Of a stretch of 64,000 nucleotides of DNA, positions 44,900 to 57,540 are shown piece by piece. The position numbers and the translations under genes were made by a program. How positions within the stretch are numbered: the first letter of the stretch is position 1; each line of letters starts with the position of its first letter. This DNA comes from Lactarius indigo (lineage: Eukaryota; Basidiomycota; Agaricomycetes; Russulales; Russulaceae). Under the pieces are notes generated by a model, which saw nothing but the letters and a program-made list of their open reading frames with translations, was not told the DNA's origin and searched no databases. The stretch covers positions 248,001-312,000 of the forward strand of contig JAFKAC010000047.1 of the NCBI GenBank assembly GCA_025766275.1, written 5' to 3'.

Positions 44900-47800
44900 A
44901 TGGCACCAGGAGCGGAGTCAACACAGCGGCCACGACGCCCGACTGCGTTTGAAGTGAGCTTCCCGAATGAGCTGAACGGAGATGAAGATGATGAAGCAGA
45001 CGAGGGAGAAGAGGACGAGGGCGAGGGCGAGGGCGAGGGGGACAATGAGCATGTTTCTCGACGGGCCAAACGCAAGCACGACTCTACTGCAGGACCTGAC
45101 GGTCGTGTGCGTTTTTCTCTCGTCTCATCCCCTTTCGATGCCACTCACCCCGGGTGGGAAGTGTAGCCTGCGAAGCGCCGCAACCACCACCCTCCACCCG
45201 GACTCGTAGAGAAGGACGAGGAGAAGGAAATGCATTATACCCCGCGCCCGGACGAGCTCCCCGAGTCGGCGCCAGACATCGCTTTCCTCCTCGGCGAGGA
45301 CGACGCGCCAAACCCGGCTGGAGAAGGGGATGACGGAGGGGAGGTGGACAAAAAGCCCGTACGCGTGTTGCACGACTGGTCCGTCTTTGACGCGCGTCCG
45401 CGCCCGAAGAAGCGCGGAGACCTTGCGCTCCACATGCTCCCGCTCGATGCCCTCGACACATCGTCGTCCGGGTGCGCGCCAGAAGGCGCAGGTGTAGCGG
45501 CGCCGTTGTTCGAGAACGATGAGGATGCCGGGCAGGAAGATGATGGCGATTACGACGACGATGACGAAGGAGAGGATGAAGCGAAGGCAGTGTCAGTGCG
45601 CTTGAGGCTGGGTGCGATTCTGCGTTACACGATCGACTATACCAGGCGTGATGAGTACGTCCCTCTCTCTCTCCCCTTGTCTTCTGTGTGCCGCTCATCG
45701 GTGGCAGTCCAATATTCATCGAGACTACCACGGCGTGGTACATCCTCGGAGTGCCCGCGCGCGAGTATCGCGCATACTACACACCGTTCTTCTGCGCGCA
45801 CAAGATCGCGCAGGCGCTCGTGTGCGCGCTTATCTGCGATCCCAACATGTCGCTCGAGGCGTTTGTCAGCGAGCTCGAAGCAAGCGGCTACACGACGATG
45901 GCGCTGGGCAGCGGAGGCACGTGCACCCCGCGCGACTTGCAGGATGCCGTACGTTGCCTTACGTCACATAGTCCTGTCTTGACGCGTCTGCCTCTCCTGG
46001 TAAGATCCCTGCGATCAACGCGGCCCTTGATACGCTCGACGAGCCCACTTACCGTGCCCTGCGCGCTGCCTCGCTCCTTCAACTTATCCTCGACGTCCCT
46101 GGCTCGGGGAGGGGCGCCGCCTCTCTGCCCATGCGGCGCGCGCGTACGCATCAAAGCCAGGGCCCGCGCGTGTCCTTGCACCGCGCGCCGTTCCGTCTCC
46201 TCCCAACGACCATGGGGAATATTGACCTTGCGGTTCTGCGGCCTGAGAATCAGCTCCAAACGCACGTTACGCCGCGCATCGCTGGGCTCGCCACGGGCCT
46301 GTTCCGCGAGCAGCTCGTCGTTCTTGGTCGGCGACCGGCAGCGCCGGTGATATGGAGGCGCGCAGAGGGAGGAGGCCTGGGTGGGAATTCCAGGGAAGAG
46401 TGGAGCAGCTTGCGGCGCGCGGTCGCGATGGCGCTGTGTCCTGAGGGCACGCAGAGCATCGAAGCGCCGACGCGCTGGCGCATGCACCCGCGTCAGCCGT
46501 TCATGCGCCGCGTGGGGCTGGTGGACGTGCGTGGGCAGGTTCCGAAAGCGCTGTTCGAGGTGCGTTGGCGCGCAAGGCCCTGGATTGATTGATGCAGACT
46601 ACCTTCGTGTTATAGGTCGGAGACGTCATACTCGTGCCCATTGGCGAGGACGAGACGAGGCGGGGGCATGTCCCCGTGCCACTGCCGCCGACGCCAGATG
46701 CCACGCCGCGCGACTCGCGGCTCTCGGATTACTTCTGGTGCGCACGCACCTTTTCCTTCTCGTTTCTGTAGCGAGCTCGTACGGGAATGGCCTTGCGCAG
46801 GTTCGGCCGCATTGTGCATATCAACGGCCAGGATGAACGGGTGCATATTCAGTGGTTCGACTATGCACCCAACACGTTCCTCGACGACATCGCGGACACC
46901 CGCGAGTTGTTTCTCACCCCGCTCTGTGACACCCTGCCCCTCGTCGCGCTCTGCGGCACTGTGCCCGTCGAAGACTTTTCCGCACGTGCCTCAGTCCCCG
47001 ACGACTATGACGGGTACTTCTTCCGCTTCGTGTACGACAAGACGGACGCGTCGTTCTCAGAGCCGCTGCCCACGCCACCGCACACGGATCCGCCGTACAA
47101 CTGCACCGTCTGTGCGCGCCGCGAGGAGGAAGAGATCGAGGCGCATGGGCGCGTCGTGCGCCGTGCTGGTGGTGTCGTGGGTGTTGCTGTGCACGGCACG
47201 ACGTTCCACGTTGGCGACTTCGCACTCGTGCGCGCCGATGAGGGCCCCTCGCGTATCGCGCAGCTCGTCGGCGTGTTCACGAGTGACCCCGTGTGGGTAA
47301 AGCTGCAGCTACTTGGGCGTGTGTCCGACCTCGCGGATCTGTTACCGCCTGACGAGCTCCGCGATGAGGTGCGCCTTCCCCCACTTGCCTTTCCTTTCTG
47401 AGTGCTTGATTGGCGTATGCGCAAAACGCTCGCAGCGCCATTTGTTCTTCACGGACGAGTTCGAGGAGGCGCCAGTCGAGAACCTGCTCGCGCAGTGCTA
47501 TGTCCTACATCACGACTTGATCTTCGACATGGACCTCTGGGCGACGCTCGGCCCCGCACACTTCTACTACCGCTACCGTTTTGCGCAGTGCCGGCCTGCG
47601 TCGTGGGACGAGCGCGTGCCGCTCGCGGAGGATGCGGGCGTCGGGTGCTCGACCTGTGCGTTTTCGCTGCAGGCGCGCCTCGCGGAGGCTGTCGCTTTTG
47701 AAGAGGAGGCGCAGGCGCGCAAGCTGCGCGTGCTTGACGTTTTTGCAGGTGCGGGCGCGATGAGCCTTGGTATGGAAAGCGCCACGAGCGGGATGAAGAC

Positions 47801-49744
47801 GACGCACGCGATCGAACTGGGGCCCAGTGCAGCGAAGACGTTCAGGTCCGTAGCACCATTTTTTTTTTTGCGATTGCTTTTAAGATTGTTGGTTGGGCAG
47901 ACGCAATTCTCCGGAGACGATCGTGTACAATCAGTGTGCAAATGTGGTCTTGCGATATGCAGTCAAGTCGCACCATGGCTTGCTCGTAGACGATGACGTG
48001 CCGAAGGACATCTACGACAAATCGCGGTTGCCACGGCCGCCACGGCCAGGCGATATCGACGTGATCGTGGCTGGCTTCCCCTGGTGCGTGTCGTGGGCCA
48101 TGCTGCCCGCGCCAACCGCACCCACTGACGCGCAAGGGGACCACCGCCCCGCCACGATCAGCCAGCCGCACTCGCAACTGAACATGTTCCAGAAGGCAAA
48201 CGACGTGAAGAGCAACCTCATCCTCAACCTCCTCTCCTGGGTCGACTTTCTCGAGCCCCCGTACTGCGTGTTTGAGAACGTGCGCGGGTTCTTGAGCTAC
48301 AATCTCCGCGCGGTTCAGCTCGACGAACACCGCACCGTCGGCGGGATCAGCATGGGCGGCCTTAAGTTCCTCGTGCACGCCATGCTCGCGATGAAGTGCG
48401 TGCTTTTCCTCCTCTCCCCCAGTGCCGTGATCGAGGGCTCCTCGCCCTCCCCAGCTACCAAGTCCGCTTCTGTCTATTGCAGGCCGCGCACTACGGCACG
48501 CCGCAGACGCGCGTGCGTTTCTTCCTTTTCGCGGCACGGCGCGGGTACCCCCTCCCCGCGGCGCCACAGCCGACGCACGACTTCCCACGAACGCACCGCC
48601 TCGAGGTCCACTTCCCAAACGGCGACATCGCGCGCGCAATACACGCCGAGGCGGGCACCGCGCCCTTCCGCTTCGTGTCGATCGACGACGCCATCAGCGA
48701 TCTACCGCGCTTTGACTGGTATGTGTCCTCGTCCGCTGATTTTGATGACTCTCGGGATTTCTTCCCCAGGAAAAATCCGAGCTCGCACCGCTTGTCCGAG
48801 CAGAAGCGTGCTGAGGCGCGCGAGCGCGCGGGGCGTGTGCCCGCGCTGAGGTGTGATCAGACGAAGAAGCATGTCGGCTTCGAGGGACCCGTCTCGGGAA
48901 CGGGACTGCACTACCACCATCCGCCGCGCACGTCGTTCCAGGCGTGGTGCCGGCGGCGGCGTACGGAGAACCTGCAGCATTTCACGCGGGCGCTAAAACC
49001 CGCCACTGTCGAACGGTGAGCGGACCTGCCCCTGCGCTATTTTTTTTTTTTATCGTTTGTGCGTAGCGTCGTCAACATCCCGCTGATCGCCCGTGCGGAC
49101 TATCGTTGTGCGTGCTCGTTTACTGCTCATCGGTATGTATCCCCACTCGCTGATGTATGTATGTATGTATGTATGCGTTTAGCGCTGGAGAAGGAGCACT
49201 GGGAATGGCAGTTCTCTGACCCTGCCTCTGCGATCGCGAGGAAAGGCTTTCGACCAGGTATGAGGCAGATCCTTCCTCGGGCGAAATGAGCGAGCGACCT
49301 TATTTTTCTATCCGAGGACTCTACGGGCGTCTCGATAAGGACTTCGTCTTCCAGACGACAGTGACGAACGTCGAGCCGACCGCCAAGCAGTCGCGCGTTT
49401 TGAATCCCTATGTACGTACGCGAACCCATGTTCCACATATATTCAACCCCCCCCTGAATGAAATTCTGTTTTCGCAGTGCCATCGCGTGGTCACCGTTCG
49501 TGAGTTGGCGCGCTCGCAGGGTTTTCCGGACTCGTTTGTCTTTGATTCGATCAACGACGACGTCGTGACGGTGCGCCGAACGCATAAACGTACCCTCCTG
49601 CTGGCCTTGACCCTATATTAGATGCACAGGCAAATCGGAAACGCGGTTCCCTGGCCCGTTGCTGCTGCGATCGGACGCGAGCTGCGTGAGGCACGGCTGA
49701 AGAAATGGCGGAGCGAACGACAGGATGCTATGGTCATTGAATAG
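44900..49744 (+). CDS. DNMT1: DNMT1-like cytosine-5 DNA methyltransferase
   Basis: Sixteen exons (starts 44900, 45167, 45708, 46005, 46616, 46801, 47436, 47901, 48162, 48455, 48770, 49067, 49183, 49317, 49478, 49622) join in frame to 1314 aa. Order: acidic and basic disordered N-terminus (EGEGEGEGD, then RRAKRKHD); a replication-foci-targeting-like domain (about 215-420: [18 protein letters not shown]); BAH1 (about 498-630: [31 protein letters not shown]); BAH2 (about 653-775); and a full methyltransferase domain (825-1305). Catalytic motifs: [28 protein letters not shown] (nucleophile C925), [49 protein letters not shown]. By homology it copies CG methylation onto new DNA in the nucleus. In fungi this serves mainly to silence transposons, which abound nearby. 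The catalytic Cys codon is itself split by an intron (48084-48161). Tail-to-tail with the carboxylase gene, 115 bp apart. Confidence 0.94.
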
Positions 49745-49859
49745 CTATTCTTTTCTTACCATCAATGCGGACTTTTGGATCTTACACATATATACCCCCA
49801 CTCACACGTTACGGAGAATTCAATTATATTTTACAATTCAGCTCTCCCATATAATAATA

Positions 49860-52823
49860 CTACGCGACGGCCTCGGCGTCTTCTTCGATGTCCACCAGTT
49901 CCTTGCCCTCCTCCACCATCTCGCCCTTTGCACACCCGACGGCCTTGACCACCCCGCCCGCCGGCGCACGCAACACCGTCTCCGTCTTCATGCTCTCGAG
50001 CACGACGACCGCCTGCCCCTTCTCCACACGCTGGCCAACCGCAACGCGCACCTCAACGACGAGACTCGGCATCGGCGCGCGCAGCGCACCCCGCGCCGCC
50101 GTGTGCGCGTCCGCGCTCATCTCCTCGGCCCACGCTGGCGCCCGCCGCAGCACCGTCGTGGCGTGCGACCCGCTAAAGATGTGCAGCCGCTCGGCACCGG
50201 CGGAGCCGTGGGGCTGCGGGACGATCGTCGTGCGTGTCAGGGCGCCCGCGAGCGTCGCGGAGAGCGCGGAAGGGCTGGCGAGCTTGGCCGATACGCCGCG
50301 GAACTCTACTGGCTCAAGGGCCGTCGCGGGCTGCACGGACACGTCGTATAGTACGCTGCTGTTGCCGCTGACGTTCGGGCGCGTGGAGATGTGGACGGAG
50401 ACGGCGGTGCCGGTCTCGGTCTCGAGAGCTATGGTGCGCGTATGGACGTCGCCGCCGAAGCGGCGCGCAGTTAGGCGCGTCCATGGTGTCGCGTTGGGCG
50501 TTGAGGGTGGCTGGTCGCGCAGGGCTAAGAAGAGGGCTGCTTGGGCTAAGAGCTCGGCGGGGGGCTCGGCGAGAGGCGGGAGCAGCTCGTTGCGATGTCT
50601 CTGTGCGGGTATCTGTCAGAAAAAACTTCCATCGTAGATGCGAGAAAGAGGAAGACGATACCGGAATAAAACCCGTGTCCACCTCGGCTGCAATGAAAGC
50701 GGGGTGGCCCGCAAGCGCCCGAAGGAACGCGATGTTTGTCGACACGCCAACAACTTGATATTCTTCTAGAGCCACCCTCAGCGCCCTCAGCGCCTCCGTG
50801 CGATCTGCGCCGTGCACGACGAGTTTGGCGATCATCGGGTCGTAAAATACACCAATTTGAGCGCCGGTGCCGAAGCCCTGTTCAACACGCACAACGGGCG
50901 CAGCAGACACCGTCGATGCTGGGGGAGCGAAGACATGTGTCGGGACCGGGGTCGAGAGATGGACAAGGCGACCTGAGTCGGGTAGGAAGTCGTTACGGGG
51001 GTTCTCTGCGTAGATGCGCGCCTCAAAGGCGTGGCCGACCATAGGGATCTCTGGTTGAGAGAGCGGTAACGAATTGCCAGCAGCAACCTGGTCAATTGAA
51101 AGTCAGCTCAAGTAACGAGCTACAATCTCTGTGCGTACCTCAAGCTGCCATTCTACAAGGTCAAGGCCCGTAATCATCTCCGTAACCGGATGCTCAACCT
51201 GCAGTCGCGTGTTCCTACAAGACGGGTGCTCAGCCCTGACAGATTTGTCTCGAGAACATGCCCATACATCTCCATAAAATAGAACTTGTCCGTATCTTTA
51301 TCAAAGATGAATTCAACGGTGCCAGCACCAACGTAGTTGACAGCTTGTGCAGCGGCAACTGCCTTGGCACCAAGATCGGCGCGCAACTCGGGTGATAGCC
51401 CCGGTGCTGGAGCTTCCTCGATGATCTTCTGATTTCGCCTTTGTACAGAGCAGTCGCGCTCCCAGAGAGATACTGTACTTCCTGCGGTGTCGGCAAATAC
51501 CTGGACCTCGACGTGCCTTGGTCGCTCAATGAACTTTTCCACAAGGACATCAGCATTTCCGAATCCTTTGAGCGCCTCACGCCGCGCAGACTCTAGCGCA
51601 TCCAAAAAGGCAGAAGCACTATGGACCGTGCGCATGCCCTTACCACCACCACCATGGACGGCCTTGATGAGAACGGGAAAACCTTGACAGACGTAATGAG
51701 GCCGTTTCAAAGTAGGTAGAACACTTATTAAACACCTATTTTTTCCGCCTCAGAGAGAAGGTGTTGTGGATCTTGATTAGCACCATGGTATCCAGGAACA
51801 CATGGCACGCCGGCGTCTATAAAGTCAAGAATCGCAGGTGGAGTCTAACAATCAGCCGCTTTGGTAACACAGCAGGACAAGACACCATACTTGTCATGAT
51901 AGTCTTGGATTCGCTGAGAAAGAATCAGATCACACTATTGGTAAGATGAAACACGCAAGTCACCTCTTGGATCCCATACTGATGATTGCGCTTGCAGGAG
52001 GACCAATGAAAGTGATGCCTTCCTTGGCTAGTTGTTCCGCAAAATTTGCGTTCTCGCTGAGAAAGCCATACCTGAAATGCGCATCATCAGTAGTCAAAGA
52101 GACGACAGCAAGTCGATGAACTCAACCCAGGGTGTACCGCCTGCAGCAGAGATGAGTATATGCACCATGTTCAACCTTGGTGCACACGCACCTGTGCGCC
52201 ACTTCGATGGCATACCTCGATGATCTTGTCTATTCTCAGCTGCCTGGATTGTCCATAAACGCAAGGCGACAATTTTTTTGTACACTCACGTAGCTCTCAG
52301 AGGACGGAGCAGGTCCAATACAGAAGGCTTCGTCTGCCTGAAAGCACAGTCAGTTGGTCAAGCATAGCAGGGGATTGCCAATACCTCACCATCTTTACAT
52401 GGAGGGAATCTGCGTCGACTTCACTGTACACGGCCACAGTGCGGATGCCGAGTTTCTTCGCGGTGCGAATGACACGACACGCGATTTCCCCTCTAGAACA
52501 CAATAAGAATGAGTCGTAGCGGGATAGTTCCTTCTCACCTATTCGCTATGAGTATCTTATCGAAGTGGGGTTTTCTTGCGAGAAACGGCCCTGTGTATGC
52601 GCGTAATCAATCGTCGACACCTGTAAGAAAGCTCTATGCATGTACCTGAAGGTGTAGCAAACCCACGCACTCCAAATGTCAGTCCCACATTCTTCTGCTC
52701 TGAACGCGATGACAAAGTCCGCGGCGCCCTGGAGACCAAGTGGGAAGCGGTTACTGGAAAACGTATGCGATTAGAGCGCTGCACCACGCGAGAGATGATA
52801 CGTGTGTTTCGCGAGGGAATCAT
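49860..52823 (-). CDS. mccA: Methylcrotonyl-CoA carboxylase alpha subunit, mitochondrial
   Basis: Thirteen exons (52823-52646, 52590-52539, 52492-52390, 52337-52290, 52239-52192, 52140-52127, 52071-51964, 51913-51891, 51816-51736, 51682-51268, 51214-51139, 51087-50662, 50600-49860) join to 770 aa. The N-terminus is Arg/Ser-rich without acids, a mitochondrial targeting sequence. Biotin carboxylase domain: [42 protein letters not shown]-grasp loop [47 protein letters not shown]-terminal biotinyl domain: VLESMKTE, biotinylated K729. It carboxylates 3-methylcrotonyl-CoA with the beta subunit in leucine breakdown. [19 protein letters not shown] and total length favour this enzyme over propionyl-CoA carboxylase; pyruvate carboxylase is excluded by size. 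Exon 6 is only 14 nt. Confidence 0.93.
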
Positions 52824-53053
52824 AAGTCTGGGAGGGTCAGGGAGAAAGGATTGGACTGTATGCTCATGGTCCGACCGCTTCTAGCTATAAGCTCCGGGGT
52901 CCGGAGAAGTCCTGGTCAGGTGATCGAGTCGCTAAGCTATCAACGATCCGGTTTCCCCGGTAAGCGACCATTGGCTGTGTCATCTCTCACACTGGGCATC
53001 ATTCCACCATGTCCTTCTAACTTACTGAGCACACCACCACCGCTCATCAAGAC

Positions 53054-55085
53054 ATGCGTTCTGCAATTCGAGTTGACTCGTTCGACCAATACTTTGGCAC
53101 CAATGAGTAATTATTCTTCCATTATTTCTTTCCATTCCCTGATCATTTACTCTCCCGTTCAGGCCATGGCAGTTCACTGGTATCGTTTTCTCTATGCACA
53201 GCCCATTTCTATGTCTTACCGCTACGGCTAGTTCTCCGGTCCCAAAACATGGGCATGTTACGCCCAGAGAAGTCCTGGCGGCCTATCATCACCCTCGAGG
53301 TTGACGGTCAGCATAAGCACGAAGTCACGCTCGGCGTCGACGGCCAGAATCCTAATCAGAGAGACACAATGCTTCTGTATGATTCGTCCTCGGGTTCTTG
53401 GTTGGTAATCTAACGCTCTACAGTCATCACGCGCACCACCAAACGCAAATCAAGCTAGAAGTCTGGCACAAGTCCCAGAGTAAAGCTAAAAGTCGGAAGC
53501 GTCGCCACCTCGTGGCGTCCACCTCGATGGCCCTCGGCGATGCGATAAAAAAGCAGGGTACAGAACCATGTGCGCAGCCCTCGCTTACTGCTCTGCACGT
53601 GCGATGCTTATACAACCATCAGACATGGAGCTCCGCCTATCCGGTGTCCCTGCTGCACAAAGAAAATCTATAGCACAAAAGCGTCAGCTCTGTGCCTCTC
53701 TCCTCGTTCGCTTACGACCGCCGCCGTCAACCATTGCATTCCCAATCGAACACGACCACGACTCCGACCGACTCTCGTTAGCCAGCTCAGGTGCGTGTCG
53801 TCTATGTCTCCTGCAGCCAAGTCTCACTGTCACATCACCAGAGGACAAGGATCCTTCTGATACTTTGGTTACACCCGGACTAGATGAGTGCGAAGACCCA
53901 CCGCCATGGTCGAGTGCTATCTCTGAACGTCCGCCCCCGGGTCTCCGACGCCGCAAGAAACTCAAAGGTTACTGTATCAACTCTGAAGAAGAGCGCTCCG
54001 GCGAATCCGATTACCCCTTCAGTGGCAGTGAGGCAGAAGATACTAAGGCCGGTGACATTTGGGAACCTCCAATAGCTTACGACGAATCTTTGGATACCTA
54101 CCCAGATTCTCTCGAGATCTCCACAATTACTAGCGCGCCTTCAACGATATCCATCATACTTCCCTCCTTACTTCCAACAAGTTATGTCTCTGACACTATT
54201 TCTGTTACGTCTGGCATGTCGTATGCATCCAGTACATTTGACACATTGACGTACCACCGGGAGTTACGTGAAGCACAGCTCGACTCTGACTTTGACCGGA
54301 TCCTCATAAAGCTGGTACATGAATGGTATTATACAGGCGCATCAGTAAGTTTGATCCTTTTCCCGGGTTGCAAGTGCTTATTCACTATTCTAGTTACTTT
54401 CGGTCGCTGCGTTAGTATTTTTACAAGTTGTGCTTTCAACAGTGTAGACTGACGTCACTATTGCATAGCGTCGACACGACTGTGTTTGGCTTCTCATCCG
54501 GCAACCTCTTCAGCGTCGACAGCGTCGCTGAACGCGCGCTCATCATCTCCAGCATAGCCGCCGCAATCGGGCTCTTTGTCGACGTATGGTTCATACTCGC
54601 CTACTCTGGAGCCGACGTGCGCAAATTCCAGGTGAGCCTTCTCCCATCCTGAGCCTGATAACTCTAACCACTCCCAGACCCTCGCGATAGACCTCTACGG
54701 CTCGTACTTTTTCTTCGCGCTCTCCTCGCGTCTGCCCCTCGTTGCTCTCTTCGTCGCCGTCCTCGCACTCGTCGTCTTCCTCGGCGCCATCGCGTGGACC
54801 GCGTGGCCCGCAGCCGTGCTAGTCATGTGCGTGCTTGCGGGCCTCCTCGTCAGCCTCCAGTTTATCGTGTATGGTTGCCACCGCCTCGCCCTCGGTCTCG
54901 CGTGGATGGTGCGCGGGGCCTGGCTCGGCGTGCTTTACGTTTCGCGCCGCATGCGTGCGGTCTTTGTACGCGCCGCTGCTGCGCAGGAGGAACAGCAGGT
55001 GGGCCCGCCCATCGCGCCAGTGCGGCATGTCGTCGCGCCCCCCGCGTCCGTGCGTGCTCCTGGACCTGCGAGGCACACGGTCTGA
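53054..55085 (+). CDS. C2-like domain plus multi-pass membrane protein, copy 1 (intact)
   Basis: Nine exons (53054-53106, 53163-53179, 53232-53385, 53424-53557, 53623-53790, 53842-54344, 54394-54410, 54469-54631, 54678-55085) join in frame to 538 aa; exons 2 and 7 are only 17 nt. Residues about 25-165 look like a C2-type beta-sandwich: LRPEKSWRPIITLEVDG, DGQNPNQRD, LEVWHKSQSKAKSRKRRHLV, then ALGDAIKKQG. An acidic Ser-rich linker (about 175-290) follows. The C-terminal 200 residues are strongly hydrophobic, with about four to five membrane segments (ALIISSIAAAIGLFVDVW, FFFALSSRLPLVALFVAVL, VVFLGAIAWTAW, VLVMCVLAGLLVSL, LGLAWMVRGAWLGVL). A lipid-binding membrane protein is inferred. I know similar proteins from Agaricomycetes only as hypothetical. 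The donor of intron 3 (GTCCTC) is weak but is the only one keeping frame. Confidence 0.75.
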
Positions 55086-55156
55086 AAAAGCCGGTAGATG
55101 TGCAGATAGACGGACATTTGGGGCTCCTTATGTATAATATGTATCTAACTAAGTTA

Positions 55157-56006
55157 TTTTTTTTTTTGGAGGGCGCTCTATATTCGAGAACCACATACTA
55201 GCTAAAGTAGGCAGTTTCCGTATCTAGATGTTAGGTAGCAGGAGATTGTAGGTATCAGCCCTACCTAACGCGCGGAAGCCGAGCCGGAGCCCAGATGTGA
55301 GGGAAAATACGAATTAAAGTACACCCCTGGTGTAGGGGTAGTGTGGGACTCAGTGCACGTTGTCGTCGCCATTGGTCGGCCCGGTGTGCACTCCTACCCA
55401 CTAAAACCTCACAGTCGCATGTCCACCTATCCGGCAGACTGGAGGACTTCTTCGGTGCTTCTTCCCAGATCGCCTCCACAAGCTGGGGGAACAGCTCCCT
55501 TTATTATATCGCTATTACTTCGTTGTTCCATTTGCTAAGTGGGTTTGTCAATTTGGAGGATTCGTAATTTCTTCCCCGGGTTACCTCCGTGGCCGGGGAT
55601 GATGTGTCTATTTGGTTTCTATTTGGTTGTGTTATGGTGGATTTGGTGGTGATTGTGGCCAGGGGAAGCGCGCTCCGATTTCCCTCAGGTCAAGCCGCGC
55701 TTCCTGCCAAATTACGCATTTTGCTTATCTCATCACCTTGCTATGTTTGTTCTTATTGTGGCCGTGTTTGGTGATTGTTGTTCAGTGCGCAGTTCAACGT
55801 TCAACGTTGAACACTGGGTGTTCAACGTATCGCATTCAGTGGGTATATAATGGTAGTGGTCAGACGTTCAGTGGGTACACTATTACGCCTGGTGGGGCAT
55901 CTCTAATATGAGTGGGTTTCAATGGTTTTTGAAAGGTGCATGGGGTGATCCTAGCCCAGGTGTGGGAAAAACCGCCCATGGTGGTGGTTGCGGTTCAAGG
56001 AGCCCC
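55157..56006 (-). mobile_element. 850-bp retroposed insertion with poly(A) tail
   Basis: Flanked by an exact 14-bp direct repeat, ATCTAACTAAGTTA, at 55143-55156 and 56007-56020. Its left end is a run of 11 T, i.e. a poly(A) tail when read on the minus strand. The paralogous 3' flanks of copies 2 and 3 lack the insert. No long open frame or tRNA-like head was recognised, so it may be a SINE-like element, a truncated LINE or a processed transcript. Confidence 0.75.
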
Positions 56007-57426
56007 ATCTAACTAAGTTACTGCTGGTGGTGGCGCTGTACGATTACAAAGATATCCGGTTTGTTTACGTAAGTTATGTGGTTGGTCAGAATCTCAGCGA
56101 AGCTCCCAGAGACGGCAGAACAGGCATAGCTTCCATCAGATCGGGCTAAGATTCATGAGAGCAAGCATGAGAGAGAGAAGCACCAAAGCCAGACTCAAGC
56201 AGATAGACACGATTCCTGGGTGTCAGATGTCATGTGGAATCCACAAAGTAACTCGTCCAAAGTCCCAGAAGATGCAGAGATATGATAACTTACTGTAGAC
56301 GGACGCATTGTACACAATTACCCTTGCTCTGGCCTCATATGTCAGCGCTTTGATGTGCAGCTCTGAATGCGTTCAAAGGACCAAGCCTAGGCTTATCTAT
56401 GTCTCCGAGAAGGCCGATGCTGCTTACTGTAGCGCCCTATTAGCGTCTGTCTGCAAAAATCTGCCAAGGCCCCTTTGAACCCACCCTCCCTATGTCCATA
56501 TGAACGCTAAAAATCCCGCGTACACCTTCGTTGGTCTCGTCAGCAAAATGTGAGGAGTTATTAGATTTACTAGCGCTTACAACTTACATTAATTACTTAC
56601 GTGACACGTACTAACGGCTCATTGCTCAGTAAATCTAGGGCTGAACCGTTCAAATTTCAAAGCACCAACTCCCGTGGCGGCTTATGCCTATGCTCCTGGT
56701 TCTTCATTGGATGCAACAGGCGAGCTGTCTATTCTCACGGATCCTTCTCGGCACCCCCCCTAATTGGACAAGTCCGTCTGTCCTGAACACGAAATTGCTC
56801 TCCCACTGCATTGTCCACGACTCCGCGACTCCCTTGATTGGCAATAAACCACATGCAACGGTAGGACACACATACTGTAGTCTTGATCAGAAATGAACAT
56901 AACGAGTTCTTGAATGGTAACCGGTAACCTGCAGTCGCATCGGGCTGATAGCTAGGGAGTCGACGAAAAAACTCGGAGCCGTTTGGTTCTAATAACGATT
57001 GCCGGCAGGGTCATCACGCTTAATTATTTGAGACTAATTAAGCGTGCGGTCTACTGTCATCTTATTCGCCAAAGATTGGGGACCGTGTCGTACTGCACTT
57101 TCGTTTTTGCTCTGCTTGGGACATAGGAGCGTGCTCTATCTGTAACACCTGGTGGCCTGTGTTAGGACTACGACTATGCAGGTCTCACGCTTCGTTTTCT
57201 CACTTTATTTGACCTGTCAAAAATGGATCGGTCACTTTCGGTCCGTCAATTATAGGCCGTCAATTAGTCTCTATCCTGACTTCCGCCTTGTCAGTGAACC
57301 GATCGGCTAGAGTTATTCCGGCCTTCTCACATTTAGTTCAATGCTTCACTTGCAGACTTGTAAAGAGCACCGCCTGTATTGCAGTTGGCAATTTACGTTT
57401 ATGTTGGTCAGCATCTGCGACCAGGA

Positions 57427-57434
57427 TATAAAAG
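57427..57434 (+). promoter_or_regulatory. TATA box of the secreted-protein gene
   Basis: TATAAAAG, 107 nt upstream of the ATG at 57541, in a pyrimidine-rich leader. Confidence 0.65.
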
Positions 57435-57540
57435 CCCCCACAATGACCCAGAATATCCTCATCGGTTTCTTCACCGTATCCTTCAGTCTTTACACATCAG
57501 CTCTCGTTCATTCATTCACTCACCCTCACTTTCTATAACA

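Larger units (their letters stand above)
55086..57540. other. Gene-free region with retroposon
   Basis: Holds the 3' flank of C2/membrane copy 1, split by an 850-bp insertion (55,157-56,006). The remainder, 56,021-57,420, shows no gene. The block at 56,021-56,090 (ending ACGTAAGTTATGTGGTTGGT) recurs at 60,975-61,045, downstream of copy 2. Near 55,793-55,830 is an AACGTT-centred palindrome inside the insertion. Confidence 0.6.

Noticed and set aside
45084..45743. Long minus-strand frame in GC-rich DNMT1 5' region
   Set aside because: Antisense to exon 2 of the methyltransferase; Arg/His/Pro-rich composition typical of a GC-rich shadow.
45888..46487. Minus-strand 199-codon frame
   Set aside because: Antisense to DNMT1 exon 4, whose sense frame fits the splice pattern and gives conserved protein.
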